From: Schistosoma mansoni
Taxonomy: Eukaryota; Platyhelminthes; Trematoda; Strigeidida; Schistosomatidae
Assembly (NCBI RefSeq): GCF_000237925.1
Contig: NC_031495.1
Span: 34,666,062-34,730,061 of the forward strand
DNA: 64,000 bases
Reading direction: 5' to 3'
Part shown: one piece after another, positions 20,935 to 34,500 of the stretch
Position numbering within the stretch: the stretch's first letter is position 1
Layout of the letters: each line of letters starts with the position of its first letter
Notes under the pieces: model-generated
Seen by the model: only the letters and a program-made list of their open reading frames with translations
What the model was told of the DNA's origin: nothing
Databases searched by the model: none
Translations under genes and position numbers: made by a program

Positions 20935-23900
20935 TCATGCATCCTTGTTGAGAACAAACAACATTTCTGGTCTTGTCAAATCAATATCAAAAAATGATGG
21001 TGGATCATTCTGACATTTAGGAGACCAATCTGTAATCACTTCAGGCTCATCGCAATCCATCTTATTATCAGGAGTATTTACGTAGTCTTCCACATCAGAT
21101 TCTTCAAATGGTTGACATGGTATAATACGTTTAGGAAAATTGGATTGCACTTCGAATTCTGTTGGTGAATCATCCTGAGATAATATGAAATAGTAGAGCA
21201 GCTGAAAAAAAGATTAATAATATTGAGTGTACGGATGATTAACTTGACACGGTACGATTCGAAATGAAATATTTTGTAAAAAAAATCACTGAAAACTACC
21301 TTGATAGAATCGTTTAAGTTGAAGACGCGAGAAACTCTGGAACCATGTGGCATTTTGAATGACAACTGTACCGTAGATCCCTCTTCAAACTTAGGTGGTG
21401 GTGGTAACCTATTTTTCCATATACGCTTGCGATTAATGTGAGCTTTTTGTAGATCCTCCTTTCGTTTTGCATCTTTGGCTAGCTGTTCCGCTTCTAAAGC
21501 AGCACTTCGTTGCTGTGCCTCTCGAGCAGCCATTTTAGCTCGATCCTCAGCAAGTGATGCCTCATAAGCTAAGTCTTGCTCACGCCTCAATTGAGCATTC
21601 ATTTCTCGTTCACTCCTACAAAAAGAAGGAGTGGGGCGTAATATAATGAAGCTAATAGGAAGTTTGGTAAAATTAAAACTTAACGACCGATTTCCTAGCT
21701 ATATCAAAAATACAAAACTTGACAAGATATGGTTTGAACTCTGTGACCAGTACTGTAACAGTCTTTTAAGTTTCTTTATTCACCTGTGAAGTTTATACTT
21801 TTGGCATATAAGTTATATGCATCAGAATAATAGTTGAACGTATCATGAAAAGCTTTCTTTTTTGAGTGGATACTTACACCCCTTTTTCGTAAAATTAGTT
21901 TGATTTGTAAAAATTTAGCCTGAAAGCATAAAAACAAGAGAACGTTCTAACTATTCAGAAAAACCAGCTTTACACTACTCGGCTAAGTAGACTGCCAAGA
22001 GTGATAATAACTTAACTGTTATGAGAGAACTAAAATAATTGAAATTAAACAGTTAGACAGACATTGATATGATGTCTATCACAGATGTCCATTAGCGCAA
22101 GTTGTCATGCCTGATTAGTACGACGAGAATAAATAACAAAAGAGATTGATATAACAGAGTGGGAACGATGAAAAAAGAAATACTAAACCGCGACAATATG
22201 ATATTAAAAAACAATAAGAAGGTATGCATGAAGGAATAGCCCAATTCAAGTACGAAGGGAAGATAAAAAGTGATTGTATATGCGCCATCGCAAATGATTC
22301 TAAGCTAAGTCACCAAATGAGCAATTAATTGGTAAAATTCCAATCGGTCACCCGCAATGCAGAACCTGGTACGTACGTACACTAGTTTAAGTTGTCATAC
22401 CCCATTAACACAGGGAGATGAAATTGTTAGGGCAAATTCCAGAGTAGCAGAAGTAATAAAAGTATCAATGGTAACAGAAAAGACTAGGCATTGAAGGTAC
22501 AATTCAAGAAAATATAAATTAGTGGAGTATTAAAAAAATGTAAGGGGAATTTAGAAACTAAGAGCAGACAAAAAGTGAATGCACCTGCGCCATCGCAAAC
22601 TATTCTGAACCATGTCATTCACTATCTAACCATTGATTACGACAATCACACAGACCTGAACTGGGTGGTTTACACCTATTAGCATGCCTCAGTCCAATTG
22701 GCAGTGGCTTCATGGACTGATGCCATGCTGTGGTTTGGTTGCTCTTGGCTTTCTTTCAGTTTACTACAACCACACGACATCGCTGGTAGAGGTAAGTAGT
22801 GGTTGGGCATACGTAACATATGTCTTAACCATCTAAGTTGGTCATTTACTACCGCATCAATCGATTCGGTAACCCTACCTAGTACCCTATTTCTAACCAA
22901 AGTAATGCTTACTCGGTGATCCCAAAAGAGATGATTGCTGTTTTGAAGACTGATAACCTGCGAATATCCTCTACTCTTAATGGCCATGTTTCACATCCAT
23001 AAAGTTGGATGGAGAGAACTGATGCGCAGTAAAATCGTCCTTTGGTTGGCAGACAGATATCCTATCTACGCCACAAGTGATGCAAGTTTGCAAAAGCTAA
23101 TGAGCCTTCTAGATAGCCATGCATACAAAGATTAAAATTTGCTGTGTGAGAATTGTGAGTTTCGTAGTTTTATATCATCCTGGATTCATGCAACACAAAC
23201 AGACGGGTTATGCCCCCAAATGCCCTGGTACGGCCGAGAGTGGGGAGAGTCTACTCTCCCTCTCGAAATGCTCGCACATGGCCAGCGAATATATAGCCTC
23301 TGCCAGGGAAGTCCTACTCACTGCCTTCTCGTGGCGGGGGTGTTGTTTACGAAAGTGAGAGGACGAAAAGCGAATGTCCGGCGCTTTAACCGGGTTGGTG
23401 GACACGGAGGGTCCACCTAGGGGAGTTGGAAAACCCTGATTCCAAACCAATGGTGCACATGGGCTCCAGTATCCTGATGGAACGAATGGCGGACGAACCT
23501 GTCATTGGTCAACGGCTACCATGGGACTGCATCTCCTCACGATGCTCCATTGCCTTGTGGATCAGACCTTTTGGTCAAAGGCTCGGGGTGTGGCCCCCTA
23601 AGAAAACCACCTGCTTCGGTTTGGGCACCCGGGCAGTATCACAGCCCACACACACAAATAGTGTGGCGCATATGTACCTGGTGCCCTTTTGTACCAATAT
23701 ATATGTGTTTAAATAAATAAATAAAATGTTCGCGAAATTAGTATGGAAAAAGATCATTGAAAACGACAATTTGTAAATACTGAAAACTACAAGCAATGTA
23801 ATAATGCTAGTAATGTAATGAACAGAACATTAGTTGGGGACAATCGAATGTATTTAAGCACAAATTACAGACTATCTCGCTAAATTCTGATAACCATACA

Positions 23901-25425
23901 GCAAACAGTTAATTTGCAAAAATAACAATCGATTGTCTCAATCTTCACTGTTCCTTCCGTAAATATCGATCCATCTCCCATAATTTCATTGTCTATGCAT
24001 TTTCCTACCAATTGCGCTTCATTTCAGTTCTTTCCTTATCGGTCTTCTGCCAAAATACATTCTATGCCTGACCATCGCCATATACTATTTATGAGGATAT
24101 CAGTAGACCATACCACAGTAAGAGATGTACGGTAAGGGTTTTTAGAGGAAAGAACCCATCCAAGACAGCGGAATATTTAATACGTTACGGAAGGAAACCC
24201 ATCAGTGGGTTACAAATGACTCAAGAATTGATTAAGCAACAAGTTTACGTCAAATCCAATTATCAAGATTGAGTCAAATAAGAACATTTGCGCTGCCGAA
24301 AGTTCTTTTATTTCATACTTGCTTGCCGTTAGATTGTGAGTGAATAAAAATCAGTAAATTTGTTAACCGACTTACTAATAAATAAAATAAGGAATGGAGG
24401 AGAAATCTTGTTCCAATAAACTGCCTGTATACCATGAGACTTGTCTGCATAGTTTTAGGCAATCATTTATGTGATACATATTAAACTTTTTTGTTATAAT
24501 AATGAGTTGATATGTACTATAAATAACAAAAGCAATTTTCAGATGACATAAAAGATTTCGTAGTGATACATAATTTTTTTACATTTATTAAACTATTGAT
24601 GTGAGTTGAGTAGCATTAATCAACCAGCTTAAGCTAAATAAAATTGACGTAAATCTCTAGCACAAATTCACTCGGTTATTCACTCATTTAAAAGAGTCAT
24701 TTTAGGGGATTCAGTATAAAATATATTTTTAATAAAGGAATACCAGATTATTTGTCTTTAACTCATTATTAGATATTGTAGATCACACAAACATCCGAAT
24801 ATTGATTAACAGAAGCAACAAGTTGTTTCGTGTTTATTTAGCTATGAAAAAGGCTATACCATATGAAAATAGATTTATCGATAACATACAAAATAATGAA
24901 GTGTAAATTCATAGATTAAACTGTAATATATATATATATATAAGAACTGGTCATAAAAATAACCGACTACCTCAATACATAGTAGATAAAGAGATAGTAT
25001 ATACGATGAATGTAAAACTGAATAGCTATTTTTTATGTATATAACGATAGCGTCTATTACAACAAACTTTCCAACTAGTGAATAAAAATAATATTGATAA
25101 GTCCGTAGAAAGACACCAGATCACTACAATAACACATTTAACTATCATTCAGATGAATAGTTTATTCTTCAAAATACACTATTCTTTTCTGTTAATTAAA
25201 AACTCAAGTAATACGAATTACATATGTAAGTCTGCAAGTAAAAGAAAATTCACCACAACAAAGTTACAATTGCATGCATACATACAGATCTCATCAAGTG
25301 TACATTACAAGTCAGTCAGCTACAACGTATGACCAGACACACATATGCATTGGTCTAAGTTGTTATACCTCATTAGCACAACAAAATGAACACCAAATTT
25401 ATAAAAGCAGTTGCTTCAATGGTAG

Positions 25426-25505
<80 letters not shown>

Positions 25506-28500
25506 ATTGCAAATACGAGCATGATACAGGGAGAAAGAATAAGACCGTGGGAAGGTGTACAGTAATTTTAATCTCACGTTACAAAGGTAGACAAAAATTG
25601 TATGCACCTACGCCATTGTGATCGATTCTGAGTTATGTCACTTAGAGTCTCCAACCATGAGTCACACGGACCCCAACTAAGTAATGTGCTGCTATGTTTG
25701 AAGAGATTACGAGTTCAGATAAATCTGAGAGCGGAACAAAGACTCAGCGACCCAATGACCAAATAAGCTAACTATTCCAATGCATCCCAGCCCCGGTAAC
25801 TAGGGAGAAGTTCAGGTACAGAATAAAGAAAATGTATTCCACAAACAGCCAGAAGCACGAACAACAACAAGCAAAACTCAAGCGTATATATACAACATAA
25901 AAATGTCCTTGGGAGACGTTACAAAATAGCATATTACAAGAGACAATGAAACTATGACATTTAAGGTCCTCCCATGTGGGAAATACGACATGAAGACGAA
26001 AAAGGGCGCTTTTGGCGCGAAAACAAGAAGTTCAAATTTCCAAAATAAATCAACAAAAATAAGACATTCACCAAGTGAGTTTTGGGGATCTAGCATCCTC
26101 AACGTCTGCATCTACCAACATGACTCAGACCAGAAGTTAACAACTTTACGGACTGGTGCCACGTTTTTGACTGGCCCTAACTTTATTCTGTTTGTCTCCA
26201 ACGCTAGTCAGTATTGTGTGCCGCGGTAATCGGTGGTTCAGCATGCATAGTGCGTGGCACAACCATCTTAGTAGATGGAGATTCACAACCTCATCAACTG
26301 ATTTATCATCATTCCTTAATATCCTGCGTCTCACCTCACCTCCAGACCGTTGCTGCTACCTTGACGTGGTGGTCGGGCTTGTCTATCTTGATGAAACAAT
26401 CGAGCTACACTGGCTGGGACAATCATTCGTCAAGGTCCTATCATGCCAGGCAGGTCGGTTGGAGAGCGGTAAGACTAAAAGCAACAAGCCCGAGGTTCGA
26501 AGGTGAAGTCGTACTGTTGACTATACAGAGCTGTGACGGCAGTAAGGTGTTTCCCTTAGACAACCAGCATAACAGCGACGCTGCCTTCCCATAAAGGAAA
26601 GGTTGGGTTAGAAAAGGTCGACCCTAAAAGTGCACACCTCACCCTATCCTACGAACATCGGTCTCCGCGGTAAGGTTTCAACAAGTATGGAGCTAACACA
26701 AAAATTACTCACGAAAAGGTCGTGTGTGACTGGCCTCAAGCAGTTGTCCCTTGGGCACTGCGGTCACGCTCGCAAGTCACCAAAACCACTTCTAATCCAA
26801 TTTTCTTTTCAGGTATCTCTAGAAGAACCCTTCCACGGCGTGGGCGACCGGAAAGTGATAACCGCCCTTATACCTTTAATTGCACTCAAGACCACTGTAT
26901 TCATAATCGATCTTCTTCAATCCCCATTATTTTTCCTACATTGACTTTCAACTCTAAACTTCCTCTTTCGGCTTCCTCCTCAAGTGTCACCATAACCAAC
27001 GATTCTAGTGCGCAAAACACTGTCCCAGGACTATTAAAACCTCGCTCCAGACTACACTTTGGAGCCTTTAACGTACGCACCCTATGTCAAATCGGACATC
27101 AGGCCTCCTTTGCTAAAACCCTAGAATCTCGTACCATTGATGTATGCTGTGTCACCGAAACACACATACAGGATCCTAGTGTGGTCATTCACTTGACCTC
27201 ACCTCGCCAAATGGAGAACTGATGAGATACATCCTCCGTGTATTTGGCGACCCGATGAGTAGTTTTCATGGACTTGCAGGTTGTTATATCTTGTGGCCGA
27301 GTGGATGTGCTTGTTAACGTATGACGTGATAAGACCGCCAATCAGAGAGCAGCGAACTATCGATTGGAACAGTGACACATGGAAACCGTACGAGCAGCCT
27401 TGAGTACTTATCGGTCCTCCTTTCTGCCTAGCCCAGCCAGTTAAGTCCAGAACACCAATCTCAGGCTCTGCAATATGAATCATTATTCTCAAACATACTG
27501 AGTTCATATACCAATCAAACTGACCACGTACCATAAAATAGAAAATAACATAGGTACAAGATTTAGCCAAATGTGGCTGTGAATAGGGAAAAACGGTAAT
27601 TAGTAGACAGGGTGTAATTCATGAATGGTAAATCGTATAATAAAAGTCTATGGGTCAAAATAAAGCTTATAATAAGGGGAACATGAATATGAATAGTTTA
27701 GTTATTTAGCAATTATACGATAAAAAAATATATGCACAGTATTGGTTCATAAATAGATCCCAAAGTTACCATTCATTATCCCTATCGGGGCATAACACAG
27801 GTGTAGGCATAGCACTTAGTACGAGAGCAGAACAAGCACTATTCGAGTGGATCTCCATAAACAGCCGCCTATGTACTGTCCGGCTAAATGGCTCCGTAAG
27901 AACTCGGAAGGAAAAGGACACACGTCGTTACCTTTTCTTTCGTTTCTGCTAACGCTCCCACTGACTATAGCCATGATGAAGCAAAAGATGACTTTTACAG
28001 AAAGCTGTCTGAACTTCTTCATATATTTAAAAGCTCGGACATACTACTCGCAGCGGGTGATTTTAATGCCCAATTATGTAGCTTAAACCAAACAGAAAGA
28101 CATTTAGGTGGGTATTTTTGGTATCCCAACTTAACGAAAAGACAATGGTGATCGTCTGTTGCAACTATGCTCAGACAATAGTTTATGTTTAGCAAACACT
28201 AATTTTAAGCATAAGGAGAGACATCGTCTAACATGGCGACCACCTGCACCAAACCAACGATGGACTCAAATAGATCATATTGCCATCAGTCATCGTTGAA
28301 GAGGCTAAATAGAAGATTGTCGCCCGTACGGGAATACATGTTTAGACTCTGATCATGCTTTAATACGAGCACGCATTTGTTTGTGTCTCATTGGACGCCG
28401 AAAAACTACACTACGAAGACCCATTAGAATTGAACTGGGGGGTGAGAAAGCCAAAAGTAAGCTCCAGGAACAACTGAGTTCACATTTTGGCAGTTCTGTA

Positions 28501-31500
28501 AACGAGGCTGATCCAGATGAATGCATTCATGATCCTATGGCTAACGGAATGAAAAAACTGTCTAGCGATCTCTGGTTTGCAATAACTCCACTTGATATAA
28601 ATCCATAACGAAAATTAACTTTAAATTACTTTGTTTATGATTCAATTAATTTTTGAACGAGATGGGTCAAACTTGAACCCTGGTGAAACATAATTTAATG
28701 AAAAAAGATATTTTTAGTCGTTCGACCTATCTGCTCAGAAGTAACTCATTAACTATATCCAGACATACGTACTCGATTTTGAATAATACAGTGTTGTATG
28801 ATGGATGGTGGCACTACTTAGTAGTTCATACTGAATTGGTGTTTGAATCTACGATCTATTATTTGAAAGTTGAGCGTATTAATCATTAACTTACTGCTTC
28901 ATATCGCATTCGTAAGAACTGCTTACCAAAAAGTTCTGGTTTATCAGTCAACTATACAAATAAAAAAATTGAATGCAACTATTATGTCCTTCATAAATAA
29001 CAAAATCCCTATTTCATAACATGAAATCAATCTAGTCTTAATTTTACAATAATTAAGATTGGTGAAATGTATTTCATACTTTACTGAGCCTGTTACTACT
29101 GCTTAAGAAGTCTTGCTTCAAAAAACTTTATGTATACTTTACATTGTTACTTTTCTTTTTTATAAAGAAAACTTACCGGTCTAATCGAGCTGTTATTATA
29201 GCTGTTTGATGTTCATTCAGTATACTATTCAACTGATTAACAAGTTCTGATGATTCTAATACACCTTCTATGCGCCCTAGTAACGCCATTCGTGTACTAC
29301 TTCCGGTATAGATTCCACTTTCCGAAACTGATGAAAATAATAAAAAGAAAAAAAATTTTTTTTGAAACAGTATGAAATTTAACATTTCAAACCACCCCCG
29401 CATTTATCAACAAATTATATCTGCGTAACGTTTAAGTCGGGAATCTAAGTTCAGCACTCAAAGGAATAGGATTAACAAATGAGAATCAGATTTAATCTTA
29501 AATTACATTGAAACCACCAGATAGTTTAGTAAATACAAATATATTCAACAGTGATGGGAAAAAAGAATGAGAATTACTCTAAACACAGTATTTATTCAGG
29601 CGAACCTATTTAGTACCACATTATATTTTTGAAAAAACAGAATATATATATATATATGTTTTGTATTCATGTCAGTCATAGGTAGTGTAGGACCTGGAAC
29701 AAATATGTACTGGGCTAAGTTACCACACTTTACGTATACATATAAAGTGATTAGCAAGATGAGAAGTAGGAGAGAAATAATGTCAACTTCAATGGAAAAG
29801 TAGACAAGAAAAAAATGGAACTTAAGAACAAAGCCCTTAAATAATATAAAACTTCAGAGGTATCGGTTTTCGTATGATGAAACCGATGAGTATACAATAA
29901 GCTTAGTAAACTAAGTAAAAAACAGTTAAAAACTTACTAAACATGGGAACTACTGGTTTAAAGCTATGTAGTTCATTTATTTTTTAAGTATATTGAGAGT
30001 ATTGAATGTATCCATACTAATAAGATGGACCTTAATTCATATTGTCACAACACTTTCGCAAAGTTAAAAAACTGAAACTGGTTGATACCGAATTTTAGTT
30101 TGAATTTCCGAGCCTGGCTAGGTCCACAAAACATTGTATACAAAAATTTGTTAAGTATGAAAATATTTCTCAAAACTACGTTAATGTTAAATCTATGACA
30201 ACTTTCTCAGCATACAATATTGAGAATATATTTTCTAACATGATAATACATAATGAATGTTTAGTATTGAATAAGTCAAGATTAATTCCTGGGCATGTGA
30301 GTAACAAATAACACTCATATTCTACAGTCATTTATGTAATAAGTGATGTATAATCATGATGGTTTTGGTGCTAAGATTTCTTATGTAATGGTTGTTTTTA
30401 TTGTAAAAGTATGCATTATGTTACCAGTTATGTTGTCTTTTGATATCAGTTCAGTCGAAAGCTTTTATCAATAATCGGGTCTCGTGAGCGGCTACCAGTC
30501 GACCATATTAGTTCACTGCGCATTAACTATTGAACAGTATTCTGTTAATCATTTTGATAATCAAAACGTGATCACTGCAAATCCAAAACCTTTCTCCATA
30601 AAGAATACATAAATATAATTTCCGTAAATTTTAATTTGACTCATTTGGACTGAATCCACAACTTACAAAGGTAGTGTTCAGTTTTTGCCAACATATGCAA
30701 CATTTAAGAACCTGATGCATAATTAAATATTACTGCTTACTTGGCATATTAGTCAAGCCAATGACTCCAATGAACGGATATGTATGCTCTCGAAGAGTTC
30801 GTGATACACGATAACCTTCAGGAGACTCAATATTACAACCCCAAAATAATAATTCATTGGAATTTCTAAGAAACCGTAAAACGTCTTCCGATTGAAGAAT
30901 ATCCCTGAAAGATGAAAGTATCACTAAATTAAGTATTGGAAATTTAACGGATAAATTATTACATAAAGGATATAGTAATAAGTAAGAAAAAGATTTCGAT
31001 ACGGAATTTATTACAATGCCATCTTTTTTCATTACAAACTATCTAATGTGGACTAATATGTACATTGGATCGTTAATTCGCATTTATATGACACCTGTCT
31101 TCCCTCATTTACATTTATTCACCTTCAAATGAGTTATAGCAACTATCCTACACCCAATTTCGATTATGATTAAGTTTGGTTAAGCCCTTTTATTAACTTA
31201 CTTTACAGACATTGTCATTGGGATAGTAACAATTCGCATATATCTTTGTACTGTCATGATTACTAGAGCACATGACAGACTTCAGCCAAAACGTTGATTG
31301 CTTGCTGACTGACTGATAGCTTGAATATTATTCGATGATTCATCTTCCTACCCACATATGTATGCATTCAAATCCTATTATTACCTTTTGCTTTGTCTTG
31401 CTGTACCCTTATACGATTTGACTATAAATTTGACTATGTGATTGCTTGCGCTTGCTCGCTGATACTTACTCATAAGCTTGTGGTTTTGTGGCCTGTCATT

Positions 31501-34500
31501 TGAGAGTAAACTGTAGTTGCAGATTCTCTTTGCCTTCTGATTTCATGCACCGTTAAGATTTGTATTATAACGGTTATCGAGGTGAAAGATCAGCGAAGCA
31601 CTGCACTACAGAGTGAAAAATTTTGTATTGATCGTTTAATTGAGGAGTTTTATCCCTTCACTACCCCCACAAGCACGAACACGTTTCCAACTCATATGAC
31701 TAAATACTTAAGTTATGAAATCATTAAAAGCAAATCAAAGAACTAAATTATTAATTTATAGAGCACTTGCTCAAACTCAAGTGGCTAACCTTATTATGTT
31801 GGTTTTTTTTCAATTTTCTAACATGCAATGTTTTCAGCGGTGGAAGAAATGTGTAATGCAACCAATTTCGAAAGATTAAATGTTACATCATATAATTCAA
31901 TATAAACGTCCTTAAGCTCTTAGTTAAATACAACTTTATCAAAAGATCATTATACTGATACGGAAACAACTGAACTTGCTACTATGATGAGGATGTGTAT
32001 ATAAATATAGGTGGTTCTGTATAAGATAAATTCAGACAATTGGTATAGATGGAATATAAGTAAAATATTACTTGCAAAACCGATGGGTATCTTCATGTGA
32101 ATCTCCATGTAAATAAACAATCAGAAATCGTAAACTTTGTTTAGCTTCTTGAACAGCATCGGCATAAGTTCCCTCGAAGAAAGGTGGAAATGAATCAGAA
32201 GTAGAATTTTCAGTTGGATTTGAATTGCCATCAACGTCAAAACTAGTATTCACAGGTCCGTAGGTTTCTTTGAAGTGCTGGATAAATTTTCTTACATCAC
32301 CGGCAGGATCTGTAACCTCTATAAATAATCAGCAATATGGATGTTAACGGTAATGTGGGAAAAAATCAAACAGCATCTAAATTAATTAAATGTTAAACAC
32401 TCTACCAGCCATGGGCTTATCATTAGCAGGATCTACTTATTCAGTTGGCCTCTGATTGTAACCGAGATTATAATCACGTGATTTAAATTAACATTTGATC
32501 CAACGGATGAGAAAAAACTGAGTGAATAACCCAGAAGCATTTGACACATTCGCAAGCTAACACAGAAGGTTAGAATACAATCCGATAGGTCAAATAAAAG
32601 CTTAAGATAAAAGGTATATATATGAACTAGTTGTTCAATAAGTATCCGATAAGAATATAATTATTCACGTACTCCTGTTACCCCTCGTGGAGGAGCATAG
32701 GCTGCCCACCAGTATTTTCCATCCAACATAATAATAGTCCCCAATAACTCCAAGCAGTTACCATTCATTTATTCTTTGTTCGGATATAACACATGGCCAC
32801 GTGTATATAGTCACTACCAAAAAAGTCCCACTCACTCCCTTTACGTGGTGGGGGTGTTGTTTATGAAGTGAAGAGGACGGAAAACGAATGCCCGTTGCTT
32901 AAACCGGGTTAGTAGGTACAAATGATACACTCATGACACTTTTGCTTTTCTATCTATTGCTTATGCAGGGACCTTGTGGCATCTTCGTCTGGTTTTGATG
33001 GGGTTAATGTCGCACTAAGCAACAGAGCTGAAGGAGCACTAATCGATTGGATCGACATCAAAAGTCGATTATGTGTTGTTAGATTATAGTGTTATCAAAG
33101 TTAGAAGTCAGTGTGGTGTTTTTTCGTTATTTCCGTCAACGCCCCGACGGATTGCAGCTTGGGTGCAATCAATGGTGAGTTTTACCACCAGTTTAGTGAT
33201 CTTCAGAAAGTGTTTGACAGATATTGTAGTACTAGTCGGATATTTAAATGAGCAGGTAAGGCGTCTAGACGCAGAGGAGAATCGTTCGGGCGCCCAATAA
33301 AAACTTGTTGGCCGCAAGTTAGATAACGGTGACTATTTACTGCACCTTTGCTCAGAGTACAACCTGTTGCTGGCACAGTCATTGCCGATGTGCTCTCTCT
33401 CTCCATCTCAAGCCTGAACTCAGACTGATCACATCACGATCAGCTACCGCAGTACAAGACTATCGCTCCTTTTGGAGTACTTATCTGGACTCCGATCATA
33501 TCTTACGTCTGGGTGGATAACAAATTCATCATCATAAACGGATCGATGTAAGCACATTGGCTTTAGTTTCTGTTGTGATTAAATATCAAACTGATCTAGA
33601 TTCAAGGCCAGCTATCAACTCACCAAAATGTATAGGAGATCACTGGCTGGATTTGCGTGACGCCTGGAAAATAGCGAGTGAAGTCGCCTGCGGCTTCACG
33701 AAACGTTCTGTTTATAAGCACTGAGCTTCCACAGACTCCTTACAACTCATTTAAGCACATCGGTCTACTCCTGGTAACCGCGAGTTAGACAACAAATGTA
33801 GATATTTAAGTAATGAAATTGTGCTTGAAGACCGAATCTGTTGGTTGGAATGTTCTAAGGAGTTGAAAGCAACAGTTGTATCTGGTGACTGCCGGAAGCC
33901 CTTTAAATTAATCCGAGCCACTGGTAGCAAGACGTCTAGTATGAGTGAAAAAGTCTATAGAGCTGAAGAGATGCCAATCAATAGCATTTACCAACGACTT
34001 GGACGATGAACAGAGTTCTTCGAGGAACAGTCTAACTGGTCTGCTGCCCAGCGACATCGATCAGAATGTCCCTTCCTTCATGGCTGGTGACAATTCACCC
34101 ACTTAACAGGGAGAATGTTTCCAAGGAACTCGAACTCATGAAGCGTCACAAATCACGAGATCCAGATGACTTACCTCCGATCCCTTTTAAGGATGGTGGC
34201 GACCTAGAGGTTATAAGACTGACTGAATTATTCGCAAACGTTTGGCAGTTAGAGCGATCCAACATCATGAAATGAATCAACAGCCGTCCCTATTTTTAAA
34301 AAGGTTTCACGCCACCTATACAACAACTATCGGGGTACAAGTGCTCTTCCGAGCCCAAACTATTGGCTTTCATCATGCTTCCCAGATTGTTCAAAACCCG
34401 AGAAAGATTGACTTGCGAAGAGCGGGCTGCTTTTCTTTCTGGTCGAGGATTTATTGATTATAACTTCAGCCTCGACCAAATTTTAGAATACCGCCATACT

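Noticed and set aside
25274-25621. 115-aa ORF with a long Ile/Tyr repeat
   Set aside because: Produced by the (TA)n microsatellite.
27215-27260. CTGATGAG followed by a small hairpin, hammerhead-like at first sight
   Set aside because: No GAAA after stem II and no stem III; it lies in decayed RTE sequence next to a solo LTR.
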